This document shows, one piece after another, positions 34,742 to 44,092 of a stretch of DNA of 64,000 bases; position 1 is the first letter of the stretch; every line of letters begins with the position of its first letter. Made by a program: the position numbers and the translations under genes. The notes under the pieces were generated by a model. That model had not been told where the DNA came from and made no database searches. It saw nothing but the letters and a program-made list of their open reading frames with translations. The stretch lies in NCBI RefSeq assembly GCF_001426745.1, contig NZ_LMFI01000001.1, positions 1,314,022 to 1,378,021 on the forward strand. Reading direction: 5' to 3'. The stretch comes from Nocardioides sp. Root140 (GTDB lineage: Bacteria; Actinomycetota; Actinomycetes; Propionibacteriales; Nocardioidaceae).

Positions 34742-35473
34742 ATGCGTTCGCTCCGCTCCTCGATCGCCACCGCGATCTCGCTGTTCCTTGCCGGACTGGT
34801 CATCGCTGCCACGCCCGGCAGCGCCCACGCCGCCGACGTCTACCGCTACTGGGCCTACTACACGGTGACCGACGGTGCCTTCGTCACCCAGGAGACCGGA
34901 CCGGCCGGGGCCACGCCGGCCGACGGTTCCGTCGAGGGCTACCGCTACGCAGCCCCGGCGGACTTCAAGAAGCCCAACCTCCCGCGCGCCGACCTCGCGA
35001 CGGTCAACTTCGACTCGGTCTGCGGCGACAAGGAGGCCGCTGCCGGCGAGAAGCGCGTGGCCGTGCTGATCGACTACGGCGTCGAGGCCGACGCCAACGG
35101 CGCCGAGGTCCCCCAGCCCGAGGCGCTGTGTGCCGTCGTGCCCGAGAAGGCCAACGGCCTGCAGACCCTCCAAGCAGTAGCGCCCGACCTGCGCACCAAG
35201 AAGTCGTCGTTCGGCCCGCTGCTGTGCGGCATCAGCGGCTACCCCGCCACGGGTTGCGCCGACGAGAAGGCCGACGCCGGAACGCCTGCCGACGAGGGCA
35301 ACGTCGAGTTCGCCACCGCGTCCTCCGACGACAAGGGCGCCTCCGACTCGTCCAAGGCCAATGACGACAAGGACGACAGCAACACCGGCGTCCTGCTCGG
35401 CGTCGGCGGCCTCATCGTGGTGCTCCTCGCCGGCGGCTTCTACCTGAGCCGTCGCAACCGCTCAGCCGCCTGA
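34742..35473 (+). CDS. Secreted/membrane-anchored protein, SCO2322-like
   Basis: 243 aa. A signal peptide (SLRSSIATAISLFLAGLVIAATPGSAHA) precedes VYRYWAYYTVTDGAFV, a soluble domain with three or four Cys (VCGD, LCAVV, LCGIS, GCADE), a low-complexity acidic stretch and a C-terminal membrane helix with a positively charged tail (GGFYLSRRNRSAA). This fits the SCO2322 family found next to ECF transporters in actinobacteria. It might capture substrate for the transporter; that is inferred from position behind the cobalamin riboswitch. Confidence 0.72.
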   Translation: MRSLRSSIATAISLFLAGLVIAATPGSAHAADVYRYWAYYTVTDGAFVTQETGPAGATPADGSVEGYRYAAPADFKKPNLPRADLATVNFDSVCGDKEAAAGEKRVAVLIDYGVEADANGAEVPQPEALCAVVPEKANGLQTLQAVAPDLRTKKSSFGPLLCGISGYPATGCADEKADAGTPADEGNVEFATASSDDKGASDSSKANDDKDDSNTGVLLGVGGLIVVLLAGGFYLSRRNRSAA

Positions 35474-35483
35474 TCGACACCCC

Positions 35484-36608
35484 GTGCGCCCCCACCACCT
35501 GATCACCTACCCGCGTACCCTGCACCCGGGCGCGTGGTGGTTGTGGGCAATCGGGCTGGCCGCCGCCGCGAGTCGTACGACGAACCCGGTGCCGCTGCTG
35601 TTGATCATGGCGGTCACCTGGTTCGTCGTCTCGGCCCGACGTGGCGACACCCCGTGGGCGTCGTCGTACGCCCTGTTCTTCCGACTCGCGATGCTGGTCA
35701 TCGTGATCCACCTGGTCTTCCAGACCCTGCTCTCGGGCAACACCCAGGGCACGACCGTGATGTTCACGCTGCCCGAGATCCCGCTGCCGGACTCGACCGG
35801 CATCCAGCTCGGTGGGCCAGTCACCCTCGAGGGCCTGCTCACCGCGTTGTACGTCGCCCTGCAGCTGGCCGCCATCTTCTGCTGCATCGGTGCCGCCAAC
35901 GCTCTCGGCAGCGCCCGGCAGCTGCTCCGCTACGTGCCGGCCGCCCTCTATGAGATCGGCGTGGCCTGCATCATCGCGTTGACCTTCGCCCCGCAGCTGG
36001 CCACCGACGCCCGCCGGGTGCGCGACGCGGCGCGACTGCGCGGCGGCAGCAGAGGGCGGATCCGCCGCTTCGGCCGTCTCGCGATGCCGATGCTCGAGGG
36101 TGCCCTGGAGCGGTCGGTCGCCCTGGCCGCGGCGATGGACTCGCGTGGCTACGGACGCACGACGGTCTCCGACCCGCGCCAACGACGCCTCACCTCGGCC
36201 CTTGTCGTCACCGGCATGGTCGGGGTCTGCCTGGGCATCTACGGCATCCTCAACGGCACCGCGTCCAGCTGGATGGGCCTGCCCGCCCTGGCCGTCGGGT
36301 GCCTCCTCGGAGTGGCCGGACTGGTCGTCGGCGGGAAGCGCACCGGCCGCACCCGCTACCGTCCCGACCCGTGGGCGCTGCCCGAGCTGCTGGTCGTGGC
36401 CAGTGGGCTGACGGCCGCCGTGCTGACGTTCTGGCAGGTGCGCGTCGATCCGACGACGCTCGTGCTTGCATCGGTGTCGGACGTGCCGCCGGTGCCGATG
36501 CTGGCCTGCGCCGGAATCCTGGTCGGCCTGCTGCCGGCGTTCGTCGCGCCACCGCTGCCGTTGCCACCGCCCTCCCGTCGAGAGCGCGATCTCGAGGTGG
36601 CCGCATGA
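35484..36608 (+). CDS. ECF transporter transmembrane component (EcfT/CbiQ-like)
   Basis: 374 aa, multiple membrane helices. The cytoplasmic coupling region has the paired short motifs ARRVRDAARLRGG and AAAMDSRGYG (AARLRG/DSRGYG type), the ATPase-docking helices of EcfT. GTG start ten bases after the preceding stop; overlap of 4 nt with the ATPase gene. Part of a riboswitch-controlled ECF operon, probably for cobalamin precursor or cobalt uptake. Confidence 0.86.
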   Translation: MRPHHLITYPRTLHPGAWWLWAIGLAAAASRTTNPVPLLLIMAVTWFVVSARRGDTPWASSYALFFRLAMLVIVIHLVFQTLLSGNTQGTTVMFTLPEIPLPDSTGIQLGGPVTLEGLLTALYVALQLAAIFCCIGAANALGSARQLLRYVPAALYEIGVACIIALTFAPQLATDARRVRDAARLRGGSRGRIRRFGRLAMPMLEGALERSVALAAAMDSRGYGRTTVSDPRQRRLTSALVVTGMVGVCLGIYGILNGTASSWMGLPALAVGCLLGVAGLVVGGKRTGRTRYRPDPWALPELLVVASGLTAAVLTFWQVRVDPTTLVLASVSDVPPVPMLACAGILVGLLPAFVAPPLPLPPPSRRERDLEVAA

Positions 36609-38173
36609 TCGTCTTCGACCACGTCACGATCACCTATGCGGGCGCCCCCACGCCCACGCTGACCGACGTCGACCTGCACATCCCCGAAGGTGAGATGGCA
36701 CTGGTGATGGGGCGCACCGGCAGCGGCAAGTCGACCTTGTTGCGCGCGGTCAACGGGCTGGTGCCGCACTTCAGCGGTGGCACCCTGCGCGGACGTGTCG
36801 TGGTCGACGGCCGCGACACCGCGACGCACCGCCCCCGAGACCTGGCCGACGTGGTCGGCTTCGTGGGCCAGGATCCGCTCGCCGGCTTCGTCACCGACAA
36901 CGTCGAGGACGAGCTCGCCTACGGCATGGAGTCGCTCGGCATCTCTCCGGCGACCATGCGCAAGCGCGTCGAGGAGACCCTCGACCTCCTGGGCCTGGCC
37001 GACCTGCGCGGCCGTCCGCTGACCCACCTGTCCGGCGGGCAGCAGCAACGGGTCGCGATCGGGGCCGTGCTCACCACTCACCCGCGCGTCCTCGTGCTCG
37101 ACGAGCCCACCTCGGCCCTCGACCCGCTCGGCGCCGAGGACGTCCTCGCCACCCTGCAACGACTCGTCCACGACCTCGGCATCACCGTGCTGCTGGCCGA
37201 GCACCGGCTCGAACGGGTGGTGCAGTACGTCGACCGCATCATCCACGTTCCCGGAAACGGCTCACCGGTCGAGTCAGGCCTGCCCGCCGACATCCTGGCC
37301 CGTACGCCGATCGCGCCGCCGGTCGTCCAGCTGGGGCGGGTGGCCGGCTGGAGTCCACTGCCGCTGACCGTGCGTGATGCGCGCCGCCGCTCGGTCACGT
37401 TGCGCGAGCAGCTGGCCGACGTACAACCGCCGGCGCACCGCGCCTCGACCCTCGGGGACGACGTGGCCGTGGTGCGCGACCTGGTCGCCGGCTATCCGAG
37501 GCGACCGGTCCTCCGCGGCATCACGGCCACGGTGAAGGCCGGCGAGATCGTCGCGCTGATGGGCCGCAACGGATCCGGCAAGTCGACGCTCCTGCGCACG
37601 GTCGTCGGCCTGCACAAGCCGACATCGGGTCGCGTCGTCGCCGATGACGTCGGCCTGGTGCCCCAGGTGCCGGCCGACCTGCTCTATGCGGCGACGGTCG
37701 CCGACGAGTGTGCGATGGCCGACCGTGATGCCGGAGTGGACGGCGGCACCACGCGCAAGCTGCTCGACCGGCTTGCCCCGGGCATCCCCGACGACCAGCA
37801 TCCGCGCGACCTCTCCGAGGGCCAGAAGCTGAGCGTCGCGCTGGCAATCGTGCTCGCCTCAGAGCCGCGCCTCCTCCTGCTCGACGAACCGACCCGCGGG
37901 CTGGACTACGTCGCCAAGCACCAGCTGGTCGAGATGCTGCACCAGCTGGCCGACGCCGGACACGGTGTCGTGTTCGCCACCCATGACGTCGAGCTGGTCG
38001 CCGAGGTCGCCTCGCGGGTCGTCGTACTCGCCGACGGCGAGATCGTGGCCGACGGCGCCGCCCCCGACGTGGTGGTCTCCTCCCCCGCGTTCGCCCCCCA
38101 GGTGGCGAAGGTGATGGCCCCGCAGCCCTGGCTGACCGTGCACGACGTGGCCACCGCGCTGGGGCAGGCATGA
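36605..38173 (+). CDS. ECF transporter dual ATPase (EcfA-A' fusion)
   Basis: 522 aa with two ATPase domains in one chain. Domain 1: Walker A MGRTGSGKST (near residue 38), signature LSGGQQQRVAIG (near 142), Walker B VLVLDEPTSALDP. Domain 2: Walker A MGRNGSGKST (near 320), degenerate signature LSEGQKLSVAL (near 404), LLLLDEPTRGLD. Together with the T and S components it forms a complete ECF module. ATG at 36605 overlaps the previous stop. Confidence 0.9.
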   Translation: MIVFDHVTITYAGAPTPTLTDVDLHIPEGEMALVMGRTGSGKSTLLRAVNGLVPHFSGGTLRGRVVVDGRDTATHRPRDLADVVGFVGQDPLAGFVTDNVEDELAYGMESLGISPATMRKRVEETLDLLGLADLRGRPLTHLSGGQQQRVAIGAVLTTHPRVLVLDEPTSALDPLGAEDVLATLQRLVHDLGITVLLAEHRLERVVQYVDRIIHVPGNGSPVESGLPADILARTPIAPPVVQLGRVAGWSPLPLTVRDARRRSVTLREQLADVQPPAHRASTLGDDVAVVRDLVAGYPRRPVLRGITATVKAGEIVALMGRNGSGKSTLLRTVVGLHKPTSGRVVADDVGLVPQVPADLLYAATVADECAMADRDAGVDGGTTRKLLDRLAPGIPDDQHPRDLSEGQKLSVALAIVLASEPRLLLLDEPTRGLDYVAKHQLVEMLHQLADAGHGVVFATHDVELVAEVASRVVVLADGEIVADGAAPDVVVSSPAFAPQVAKVMAPQPWLTVHDVATALGQA

Positions 38174-38970
38174 GTGACGTCACCGCGGTCCGGGTGCACG
38201 CCTCCGCAGCCGTCGCGCTGATGCTGGCCAGCATCGTCACGCTCGGCGCGTTCGGCTGGCCGTTCATCTTCCAGCCGGGCGGCGGGGTCGAGGCGTCCTC
38301 GCACGGCAACGACGCGCCGTGGATCTTCGCCTTGATCCTGCCGCTGCTGGCCGCCATCGTGCTGGCCGAGCTCAACGCCGGCGGCATCGACTCGAAGGCG
38401 ATCGCCCTGCTGGGCATGCTCTCCGCGGTCGGTGGCGCACTGCGTGCGCTCTCCCCCGGCGTCGCCGGACTCGAGCCGAGCTTCGCGCTGATCATGCTCG
38501 GCGGCCGGGTCTTCGGCCGCGGGTTCGGTTTCGTGCAGGGCTGCCTGTCCCTGTTCATCGGCGCCCTGATCACCGGAGGGGTCGGTCCCTGGCTGCCGTT
38601 CCAGATGATGGCCGCGGGCTGGGTCGGCTTCCTGTCCGGATGCCTGCCTCGTCGGCAGGGCCGCTTCGAGGTGGTCACCCTGGCCGTGCTCGGCTTCGGT
38701 CTCGGCCTGCTCTACGGCGCCTTGATGAACCTCTGGTTCTGGCCGTTCGGGCAGTACGGCGACGGGCTGAGCTTCACCGAGGGAGCCTCGACCGCGACGA
38801 ACCTGGCCGCCTACGCGCGCTACTACGTGACCACGTCGGTGGTCTGGGACCTGGCCCGCGGCATCTTCACCTTCCTCCTGGTCCTGCTCGTCGGCACTCC
38901 CCTGCTGCGCGCACTGAGACGCGTCTCCCGGCTGGCCGCCTTCAATCCCGACGTGAGGTTCGAGCGATGA
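38170..38970 (+). CDS. ECF transporter substrate-binding (S) component
   Basis: 266 aa, about six membrane helices: VALMLASIVTLGAFGWPFIF, WIFALILPLLAAIVLAEL, MLGGRVFGRGFGFVQG, LFIGALITGGVGPWLPFQMMAAGWVG and later helices. The GRVFG...G and GPWLPFQMMAAGWVGF pattern matches the CbrT-like S components of actinobacterial cobalamin operons. Substrate is probably cobalamin or a precursor, given the riboswitch upstream and cob genes downstream. Confidence 0.8.
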   Translation: MSDVTAVRVHASAAVALMLASIVTLGAFGWPFIFQPGGGVEASSHGNDAPWIFALILPLLAAIVLAELNAGGIDSKAIALLGMLSAVGGALRALSPGVAGLEPSFALIMLGGRVFGRGFGFVQGCLSLFIGALITGGVGPWLPFQMMAAGWVGFLSGCLPRRQGRFEVVTLAVLGFGLGLLYGALMNLWFWPFGQYGDGLSFTEGASTATNLAAYARYYVTTSVVWDLARGIFTFLLVLLVGTPLLRALRRVSRLAAFNPDVRFER

Positions 38971-40385
38971 GCATCCGGGTGCTGGGCATCCGGGTGCTGG
39001 GCACGGGCTCGGCCGACGGATGGCCCAACCCGTTCTGCACCTGCGCCTCCTGCACTTCAGCCCGTACGGCGGGCGAGGTGCGGGCCCAGACCTCGGCCCT
39101 GGTCGACACGTTCCTGCTCGACTGCGGCCCCGAGACATTGCGCACTGCCGAACGCCTGGGCGTGCCGCTGTCCGGCGTACGCCACGTGCTGCTCACCCAC
39201 GACCACCCCGACCACACGGCTCCGGCGTTCCTGCTCTACCGCTCGTGGGTCACCTCGCCGGACGAACCGCTCGACGTGGTCGGGCCGGCGTCGGTGATCG
39301 ACTCGGCGCAGCAGTGGCTGGCACCCGACACCCACGTGCGCTTCCACGCGGTGGCTCCCGGCGACGTCCTCACGCTCGACGGCGGGGTGGTCCGCGTGCT
39401 CGGCGCGAACCACACCAGCGACGCCGTGCTCTACGACGTCGCCGCGCCCAGCGGCCGGGTGCTGTATGCCACCGACACCGGGCCGCTGCCGTCCTCGACC
39501 GTCACGGCCGTCGCCGATGCGGCGTACGACGTGGTGCTGCTCGAGGAGACGTTCGGCGACTTCCTCACCCACGGCACCGCCCACCTCGACCTGCCGTCGT
39601 TCGCCGAACAGGTGCGGCTCCTGCGTGCGGCCGGTGCCATCACGTCGGACACCGATCTGGTCGCCGTACATCTCTCGCACCACAATCCGCCCACGCCCGA
39701 GCTGTCGCGGCGACTGTCGGCGTACGGCGCCCGCGTGGTCGCCGACGGGACCGAGTTGGGCACCAACAAGAGGGGCGACACGGAACAAGGATCCGGATCG
39801 CAGTCACCGCGTGACAGCAGATCGCATCCTTCCGGGCGATCGGGCACCGGACCCGGCCGAACCCTGGTGATCGGCGGGGCCCGCAGTGGCAAGTCGACCG
39901 AGGCCGAGCGCCTGTTGGCCGCCGACGACGACGTGACCTACGTGGCCACCTCCTACCCCCGCTCGGACGACCCGGAGTGGGTCGAGCGGGTGCGACTCCA
40001 CCAGCGGCAGCGACCCCAGTACTGGAGCACCGTCGAGACCCTCGACCTCGTCGCACTGCTCTCGGCCGACGGCGGGCCCCTGCTCGTGGACTGCCTGACG
40101 CTCTGGCTGACCCGGATCATGGATCGGCACGACGCCTGGGACGACGCCACCTGGGCCGCTGGCGCGGCCGACCTGGTGACGGGCGAGGTCACAGACCTCG
40201 TCGCGGCCTGGCGTACGACGAACCGCCGGGTCGTCGCCGTCACCAACGAGGTCGGTCAGGGGCTGGTGCCCGACCGTGCGTCGCTGCGGCGGTTCCGCGA
40301 CGAGATGGGGCGACTGAACAGCCGCCTGGCCGCCGAGACCGAGGACGTGCGCTGGTGCGTCGCCGGACGCGTGGTGGAGCTGTGA
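38967..40385 (+). CDS. cobU: Metallo-beta-lactamase-fold protein fused to adenosylcobinamide kinase/guanylyltransferase (CobU)
   Basis: 472 aa. Residues 1-260 have an MBL-fold with HVLLTHDHPDHTAP (HxHxDH), LYATDTGPLP and HLSHHNPP. After a disordered linker, residues 295-472 are CobU: Walker A VIGGARSGKSTEAE near 302, VDCLTLWLTR and VTNEVGQGLVPD near 426. CobU phosphorylates adenosylcobinamide and transfers GMP. The MBL half may be a phosphodiesterase or lactonase acting in the pathway; not provable here. The N-terminus repeats IRVLG (MSIRVLGIRVLGTGS), a 15-bp duplication. ATG overlaps the S-component stop. Confidence 0.87.
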   Translation: MSIRVLGIRVLGTGSADGWPNPFCTCASCTSARTAGEVRAQTSALVDTFLLDCGPETLRTAERLGVPLSGVRHVLLTHDHPDHTAPAFLLYRSWVTSPDEPLDVVGPASVIDSAQQWLAPDTHVRFHAVAPGDVLTLDGGVVRVLGANHTSDAVLYDVAAPSGRVLYATDTGPLPSSTVTAVADAAYDVVLLEETFGDFLTHGTAHLDLPSFAEQVRLLRAAGAITSDTDLVAVHLSHHNPPTPELSRRLSAYGARVVADGTELGTNKRGDTEQGSGSQSPRDSRSHPSGRSGTGPGRTLVIGGARSGKSTEAERLLAADDDVTYVATSYPRSDDPEWVERVRLHQRQRPQYWSTVETLDLVALLSADGGPLLVDCLTLWLTRIMDRHDAWDDATWAAGAADLVTGEVTDLVAAWRTTNRRVVAVTNEVGQGLVPDRASLRRFRDEMGRLNSRLAAETEDVRWCVAGRVVEL

Positions 40386-41197
40386 ACGCGGTCTGGTTGA
40401 TGCTCGGCACCCTCACCTCACTGCGGGTGCCACCGCCGTCGCGGGTGGACCGGCAGGTAGCCGGCCGCGCCATGGTGCTGGCTCCGCTCGGCGGTGGCCT
40501 GCTGGCCCTGTTGACCGCCGGGCCACTGTGGTTCGCCGTCGACCGCGACGTCGGCCTCGGCGCCTGGGTGCTGGCCGTCATGGTGCTCGGGGCGTTGGCG
40601 TGGCTGACCCGCGGCATGCACCTCGACGGGCTGGCCGACGTGGCCGACGGGCTCGGTTCCGGGCGCCGCGGCGAGGGCGCCCTGGCCGTGATGAAGCAGT
40701 CCGACATCGGCCCGTTCGGCGTGGTCACGCTCGTCGTGGCCCTGATGCTGCAGGCGGCTGCACTGCAGCAGGCGATCTGGCTGGGTTGGGGTCCCCCGGC
40801 GCTTGCCGTCGCCCTCGTCGTCAGCCGCGGCGTGCTGCCGTTGCTGTGCACCCGCTGGTTCCCCGCGGCCCGTCCCGACGGGCTGGGTGCCACGGTCGCG
40901 ACCAGTGTCGGTCTCGGGGGTGCCGTTCTCGGACTGGTCCTGGTCGGCGCAGCCGCCTCGGCCCTGGTCGCCCTGTCAGACCTCGCCCCGGGCTGGGGCG
41001 ACGGGTTCGGTCTCGGGCTCGATCCCGGGCTCGGAGTTCGCCTCGCGGTGGCGAGTGCCGCATCGCTGCTGCCCGGCGTACTCCTCGCGCTGCGGGCCCG
41101 CAACAGGTTCGGCGGCGTGACCGGTGACGTCTACGGTGCCGGCGTCGAGGTGACCTTCACCGCCAGCCTGCTCCTCACCCTCGTCGCCCTCTCCTGA
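40382..41197 (+). CDS. cobS: Adenosylcobinamide-GDP ribazoletransferase (cobalamin synthase)
   Basis: 271 aa polytopic membrane enzyme. It joins adenosylcobinamide-GDP with alpha-ribazole (phosphate) in the last steps of B12 assembly. Motifs: LTRGMHLDGLADVADGLGSG with conserved HLDGLADxxDG, and VMKQSDIGPFGV. GTG start overlaps the CobU fusion stop. Last gene of the riboswitch operon; the repeat array follows directly. Confidence 0.93.
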   Translation: MNAVWLMLGTLTSLRVPPPSRVDRQVAGRAMVLAPLGGGLLALLTAGPLWFAVDRDVGLGAWVLAVMVLGALAWLTRGMHLDGLADVADGLGSGRRGEGALAVMKQSDIGPFGVVTLVVALMLQAAALQQAIWLGWGPPALAVALVVSRGVLPLLCTRWFPAARPDGLGATVATSVGLGGAVLGLVLVGAAASALVALSDLAPGWGDGFGLGLDPGLGVRLAVASAASLLPGVLLALRARNRFGGVTGDVYGAGVEVTFTASLLLTLVALS

Positions 41198-41202
41198 CCG
41201 CG

Positions 41203-41335
41203 CGAACCGTGCCTCATTGATGCGCGAACCGTGGGTTGTTGCGCTTCGAGCCGTGGATTCTTGGTGCGGGACCGCAAGGATCCACGGCTCGGACGTCAAG
41301 AATCCACGGTTCGCGCATCAAGAGTGCACGGTTGG
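41203..41335. repeat. 3+1+3 inverted array of 22-bp repeats between cobS and gcvT (family 1)
   Basis: Three forward units (41203-41268), one central base (41269), and three inverted units (41270-41335), all 22 bp. Paired units share variants: GAGCC in the inner pair, GAACCGTGG in the middle pair, CCGTGC in the outer pair. The array starts 5 bp after the cobS stop and ends where the gcvT stop begins. It can fold into a very long hairpin. Confidence 0.92.
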
Positions 41336-42463
41336 TCAGGACTCGCGGACGGAGGTGTCGACGAACGGGGGCTTGACCACGGTGAAGACCTCGCGCCGAC
41401 CGCGGACGTCGACCGCGACCTCGGAGCCGTCTTCGACGAACTTCGGGACCAGCGCCAGGCCGATGCCCTTCTTCAACGTCGGGGAGAACGTGCCGGAGGT
41501 GACCTCGCACAGCGGGACGTCGGCGGTCAGCCGGACGGACATGCCGGGGCGCGGGATGCCACGGCCGACGGCGACGAGACCGCGCAGCAAGCGGTCGACA
41601 CCCTTCTCGCGCTCGGCGAGGAGCACGTCGCGGCCCCAGAACGCGTCCTTCTTCCAGCCGACCGCCCACCCGACGCGTCCCTGGCTGGGGGTGACGTCGA
41701 GGGAGATGTCCTGGCCGTGGAGCGGGTAGCCCATCTCGGTGCGCAGGGTGTCGCGGGCACCGAGCCCGCAGGCCAGCAGGCCGAACTCCTCGCCGGCCGC
41801 GACGAGGGCGTCCCAGAGGGCGCCGGCGATCTCGTTCCTCGCGATCAGCTCGTAGCCGCGCTCGCCCGTGTAGCCGGTGCGGCAGACCACGACACCGAGG
41901 CCCTGGAACTCGTCGCCGGCCAGCTTCGCCTCGACGAACGACATGTAGTCGTGACCGGTCGGCAGGCCGACCTTCTCGAGCACCTCGTCGGACCGGGTGC
42001 CCTGGACGGCGAGGACGGCGTACTCCTTGTGGTGGTTCGTGACGTGCACCCCCTCGGGTGCGCCGGCCTGCAGGCGGCGTACGACCTCGGCGGTGTTGGC
42101 GGCGTTCGGGACCAGCAGGATGTGCTCGTCGTCCTGGTAGTAGGCGATCAGGTCGTCGACGATGCCGCCGGTGGCGTCGTCGCAGCAGAGCGTGTACTGC
42201 GCCTTGCCGGGGGCGATCCGGCCGAGGTCGTTGGAGAGCGTGGCATTGACGTAGGCCGCGGCGCCGGGGCCGGTGACCATGGCCTTGCCGAGGTGGCTGA
42301 CGTCGAAGATGCCGACCGCCTCACGGACGGCGGTGTGCTCCTTGACCACGCCGGAGGAGTACTCCAGCGGCATCGACCAGCCGCCGAATTCTGCGAACTT
42401 CGCGCCAAGGGCAACGTGCCTGTCGTGGAGGGGTGAGGTGAGCAACGAGGATGCGTCGGACAT
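41336..42463 (-). CDS. gcvT: Aminomethyltransferase (glycine cleavage T protein)
   Basis: 375 aa. T-protein of the glycine cleavage system; moves the methylamine carbon from lipoyl H-protein to tetrahydrofolate. Conserved parts: [64 protein letters not shown] and [19 protein letters not shown]. Needs lipoyl-H protein and DHFR/folate metabolism, both represented nearby. ATG with a TAGGTT hexamer 6 nt upstream, divergent from pepA with only 32 bp between starts. Confidence 0.95.
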   Translation of the reverse strand: MSDASSLLTSPLHDRHVALGAKFAEFGGWSMPLEYSSGVVKEHTAVREAVGIFDVSHLGKAMVTGPGAAAYVNATLSNDLGRIAPGKAQYTLCCDDATGGIVDDLIAYYQDDEHILLVPNAANTAEVVRRLQAGAPEGVHVTNHHKEYAVLAVQGTRSDEVLEKVGLPTGHDYMSFVEAKLAGDEFQGLGVVVCRTGYTGERGYELIARNEIAGALWDALVAAGEEFGLLACGLGARDTLRTEMGYPLHGQDISLDVTPSQGRVGWAVGWKKDAFWGRDVLLAEREKGVDRLLRGLVAVGRGIPRPGMSVRLTADVPLCEVTSGTFSPTLKKGIGLALVPKFVEDGSEVAVDVRGRREVFTVVKPPFVDTSVRES

Positions 42464-42469
42464 GGGCCG

Positions 42470-42488
42470 AACCTATCCCAACTACAGT
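42470..42488. promoter_or_regulatory. Back-to-back leaderless -10 elements of gcvT and pepA
   Basis: Minus strand TAGGTT (42475-42470) lies 6 nt before the gcvT ATG. Plus strand TACAGT (42483-42488) lies 7 nt before the pepA GTG. The -35 region of each must lie within the other gene's start region. Confidence 0.5.
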
Positions 42489-42495
42489 GCTCGAT

Positions 42496-44037
42496 GTGAC
42501 GACGTACACACTCCGCAGCGCCAGCCCCGCCAAGACCCGAGCCGACGTGGTGATCGTCGGCGTTGCCAGGAACGGCAAGGGCCCGACCATCGCCACGGGC
42601 GGAGAGGACGTGGCCACCGCCTACGGGCGCAAGTTCCGCCCCCTGCTGGCCAGCCTCGGATTCACCGGGAAGGTCGGCGAGACCGCCAAGATCCCCACCA
42701 GCGGCACGATCAACGCCCCGCTGCTGCTGCTCGTCGGGCTCGGTGACCAGCAGAAGCTGACCCCCGCCGTCGTACGCCGGGCAACCGGCGCCGCGTCACG
42801 TGCGGTGACCAACGCGGCGTCCGTCGCCCTGGCCCTGCCGGCCGAATCGCCGGAGCTGGTGCGCGCCGTGACCGAGGGCTACCTCCTGGGCGGCTACACG
42901 TTCACCGACTTCAAGCGCGACTCGTTGCCCGAGAGCACCGCGGCCGGCGAGATCGTCGTGCTCAGCAGCATCGCCCGCCAGCAGGAGGCCGTCGCCGCGT
43001 TCGACCGCGCGCAGCTGTTCGTCGAGGCCCAGAACCTCACCCGCCAGTGGGTCAACCGTCCGGCCAACGACCTCAACCCGCCGTCGTTCGCCGACGAGGT
43101 CGTGGCCCAGCACGCCGCCCTGACCAAGGGTCGGGGTGCGCCGAAGATCGACCTCAAGGTGTGGGACGAGAAGGACCTCGCGGCCGACGGCTGCGGCGGC
43201 ATCCTCGGCGTCGGCGGCGGGTCGGAGACTCCCCCGCGCATGGTCAGGCTGACCTGGTCGCCCGAGGGTGCGACCGGCCACGTGGCGCTGGTCGGCAAGG
43301 GCATCACCTACGACTCGGGCGGCTACACGATCAAGCCGGCCAACTCGATGGTGACCATGAAGGAGGACATGGCCGGTGCGGCCAGCGTCATCCAGGCGCT
43401 GTTCCTGATCGCGAGGCTCGGCCTGCCGGTCAAGGTGACTGCGTGGGCGCCGATGGCGGAGAACATGATCTCCGGTGCGGCGATGCGCCCCGGCGACGTC
43501 CTGACGATCCGGGGCGGCACGACGGTCGAGGTCACGAACACCGACGCAGAGGGCCGGCTCATCCTGGCCGACGCACTCGTGATGGCCGCCGAGGAGAAGC
43601 CCGACACCATCATCGACATTGCCACCCTGACCGGCGCCATGGTCGTCGCGCTCGGTGAGAAGGTCGCAGGCCTGATGGGTTCGGACGACGTCGTCGCCGA
43701 CGTCGAGGCGGCCGCCCAGTCCACCGGCGAGGCGTTCTGGCACATGCCGATCCCCGACGAGATGGCCGAGCGCATCAAGAGCAGCAAGGTCGCCGACATC
43801 GCGCAGCACGACTGGGTGCGCTGGGGCGGCGGGCTCTTCGCGGCCGCGTTCCTGCGAGAGTTCACCGACGGCATCCCGTGGGCGCACCTCGACATCGCCG
43901 GTCCCGGCTACAACACCGGCGGCGCCCACGGCCACACGCCGCCCGGCGGGACGGGCTTCGGTGTCGCCACACTCGTGGAGTACGTCGCCGCCCGCGCCGA
44001 GGCCGCATCCGCCGAGGCAGCGTCCGGCGACGCCTGA
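42496..44037 (+). CDS. pepA: Leucyl aminopeptidase (M17)
   Basis: 513 aa, M17 zinc/manganese aminopeptidase with an N-terminal macro-like domain. Active-site signatures VGKGITYDSGGYTIKP (catalytic Lys near residue 268) and NTDAEGRLILADAL (metal ligands, near 349) are complete; DMAGAASV and TLTGAMVVALG also match. Normally a hexamer in the cytosol. I start at GTG 42496, 7 nt after the TACAGT element; GTG 42487 is possible. Confidence 0.94.
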   Translation: MTTYTLRSASPAKTRADVVIVGVARNGKGPTIATGGEDVATAYGRKFRPLLASLGFTGKVGETAKIPTSGTINAPLLLLVGLGDQQKLTPAVVRRATGAASRAVTNAASVALALPAESPELVRAVTEGYLLGGYTFTDFKRDSLPESTAAGEIVVLSSIARQQEAVAAFDRAQLFVEAQNLTRQWVNRPANDLNPPSFADEVVAQHAALTKGRGAPKIDLKVWDEKDLAADGCGGILGVGGGSETPPRMVRLTWSPEGATGHVALVGKGITYDSGGYTIKPANSMVTMKEDMAGAASVIQALFLIARLGLPVKVTAWAPMAENMISGAAMRPGDVLTIRGGTTVEVTNTDAEGRLILADALVMAAEEKPDTIIDIATLTGAMVVALGEKVAGLMGSDDVVADVEAAAQSTGEAFWHMPIPDEMAERIKSSKVADIAQHDWVRWGGGLFAAAFLREFTDGIPWAHLDIAGPGYNTGGAHGHTPPGGTGFGVATLVEYVAARAEAASAEAASGDA

Positions 44038-44053
44038 GCACACCGACGACACG

Positions 44054-44086
44054 AACGGGTCCACGCCGCTGCGGCGTGGGCCCGTT
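44054..44086. terminator. Intrinsic terminator between pepA and NYN gene
   Basis: AACGGGTCCACGCCGC pairs with GCGGCGTGGGCCCGTT (one mismatch, one-base loop) followed by GATTTTTC. Classical terminator for pepA, and on the other side for the convergent NYN gene. Confidence 0.88.
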
Positions 44087-44092
44087 GATTTT

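Noticed and set aside
41203..41335. CRISPR array
   Set aside because: Units are directly adjacent with no spacers, vary in sequence, and no cas genes are present.
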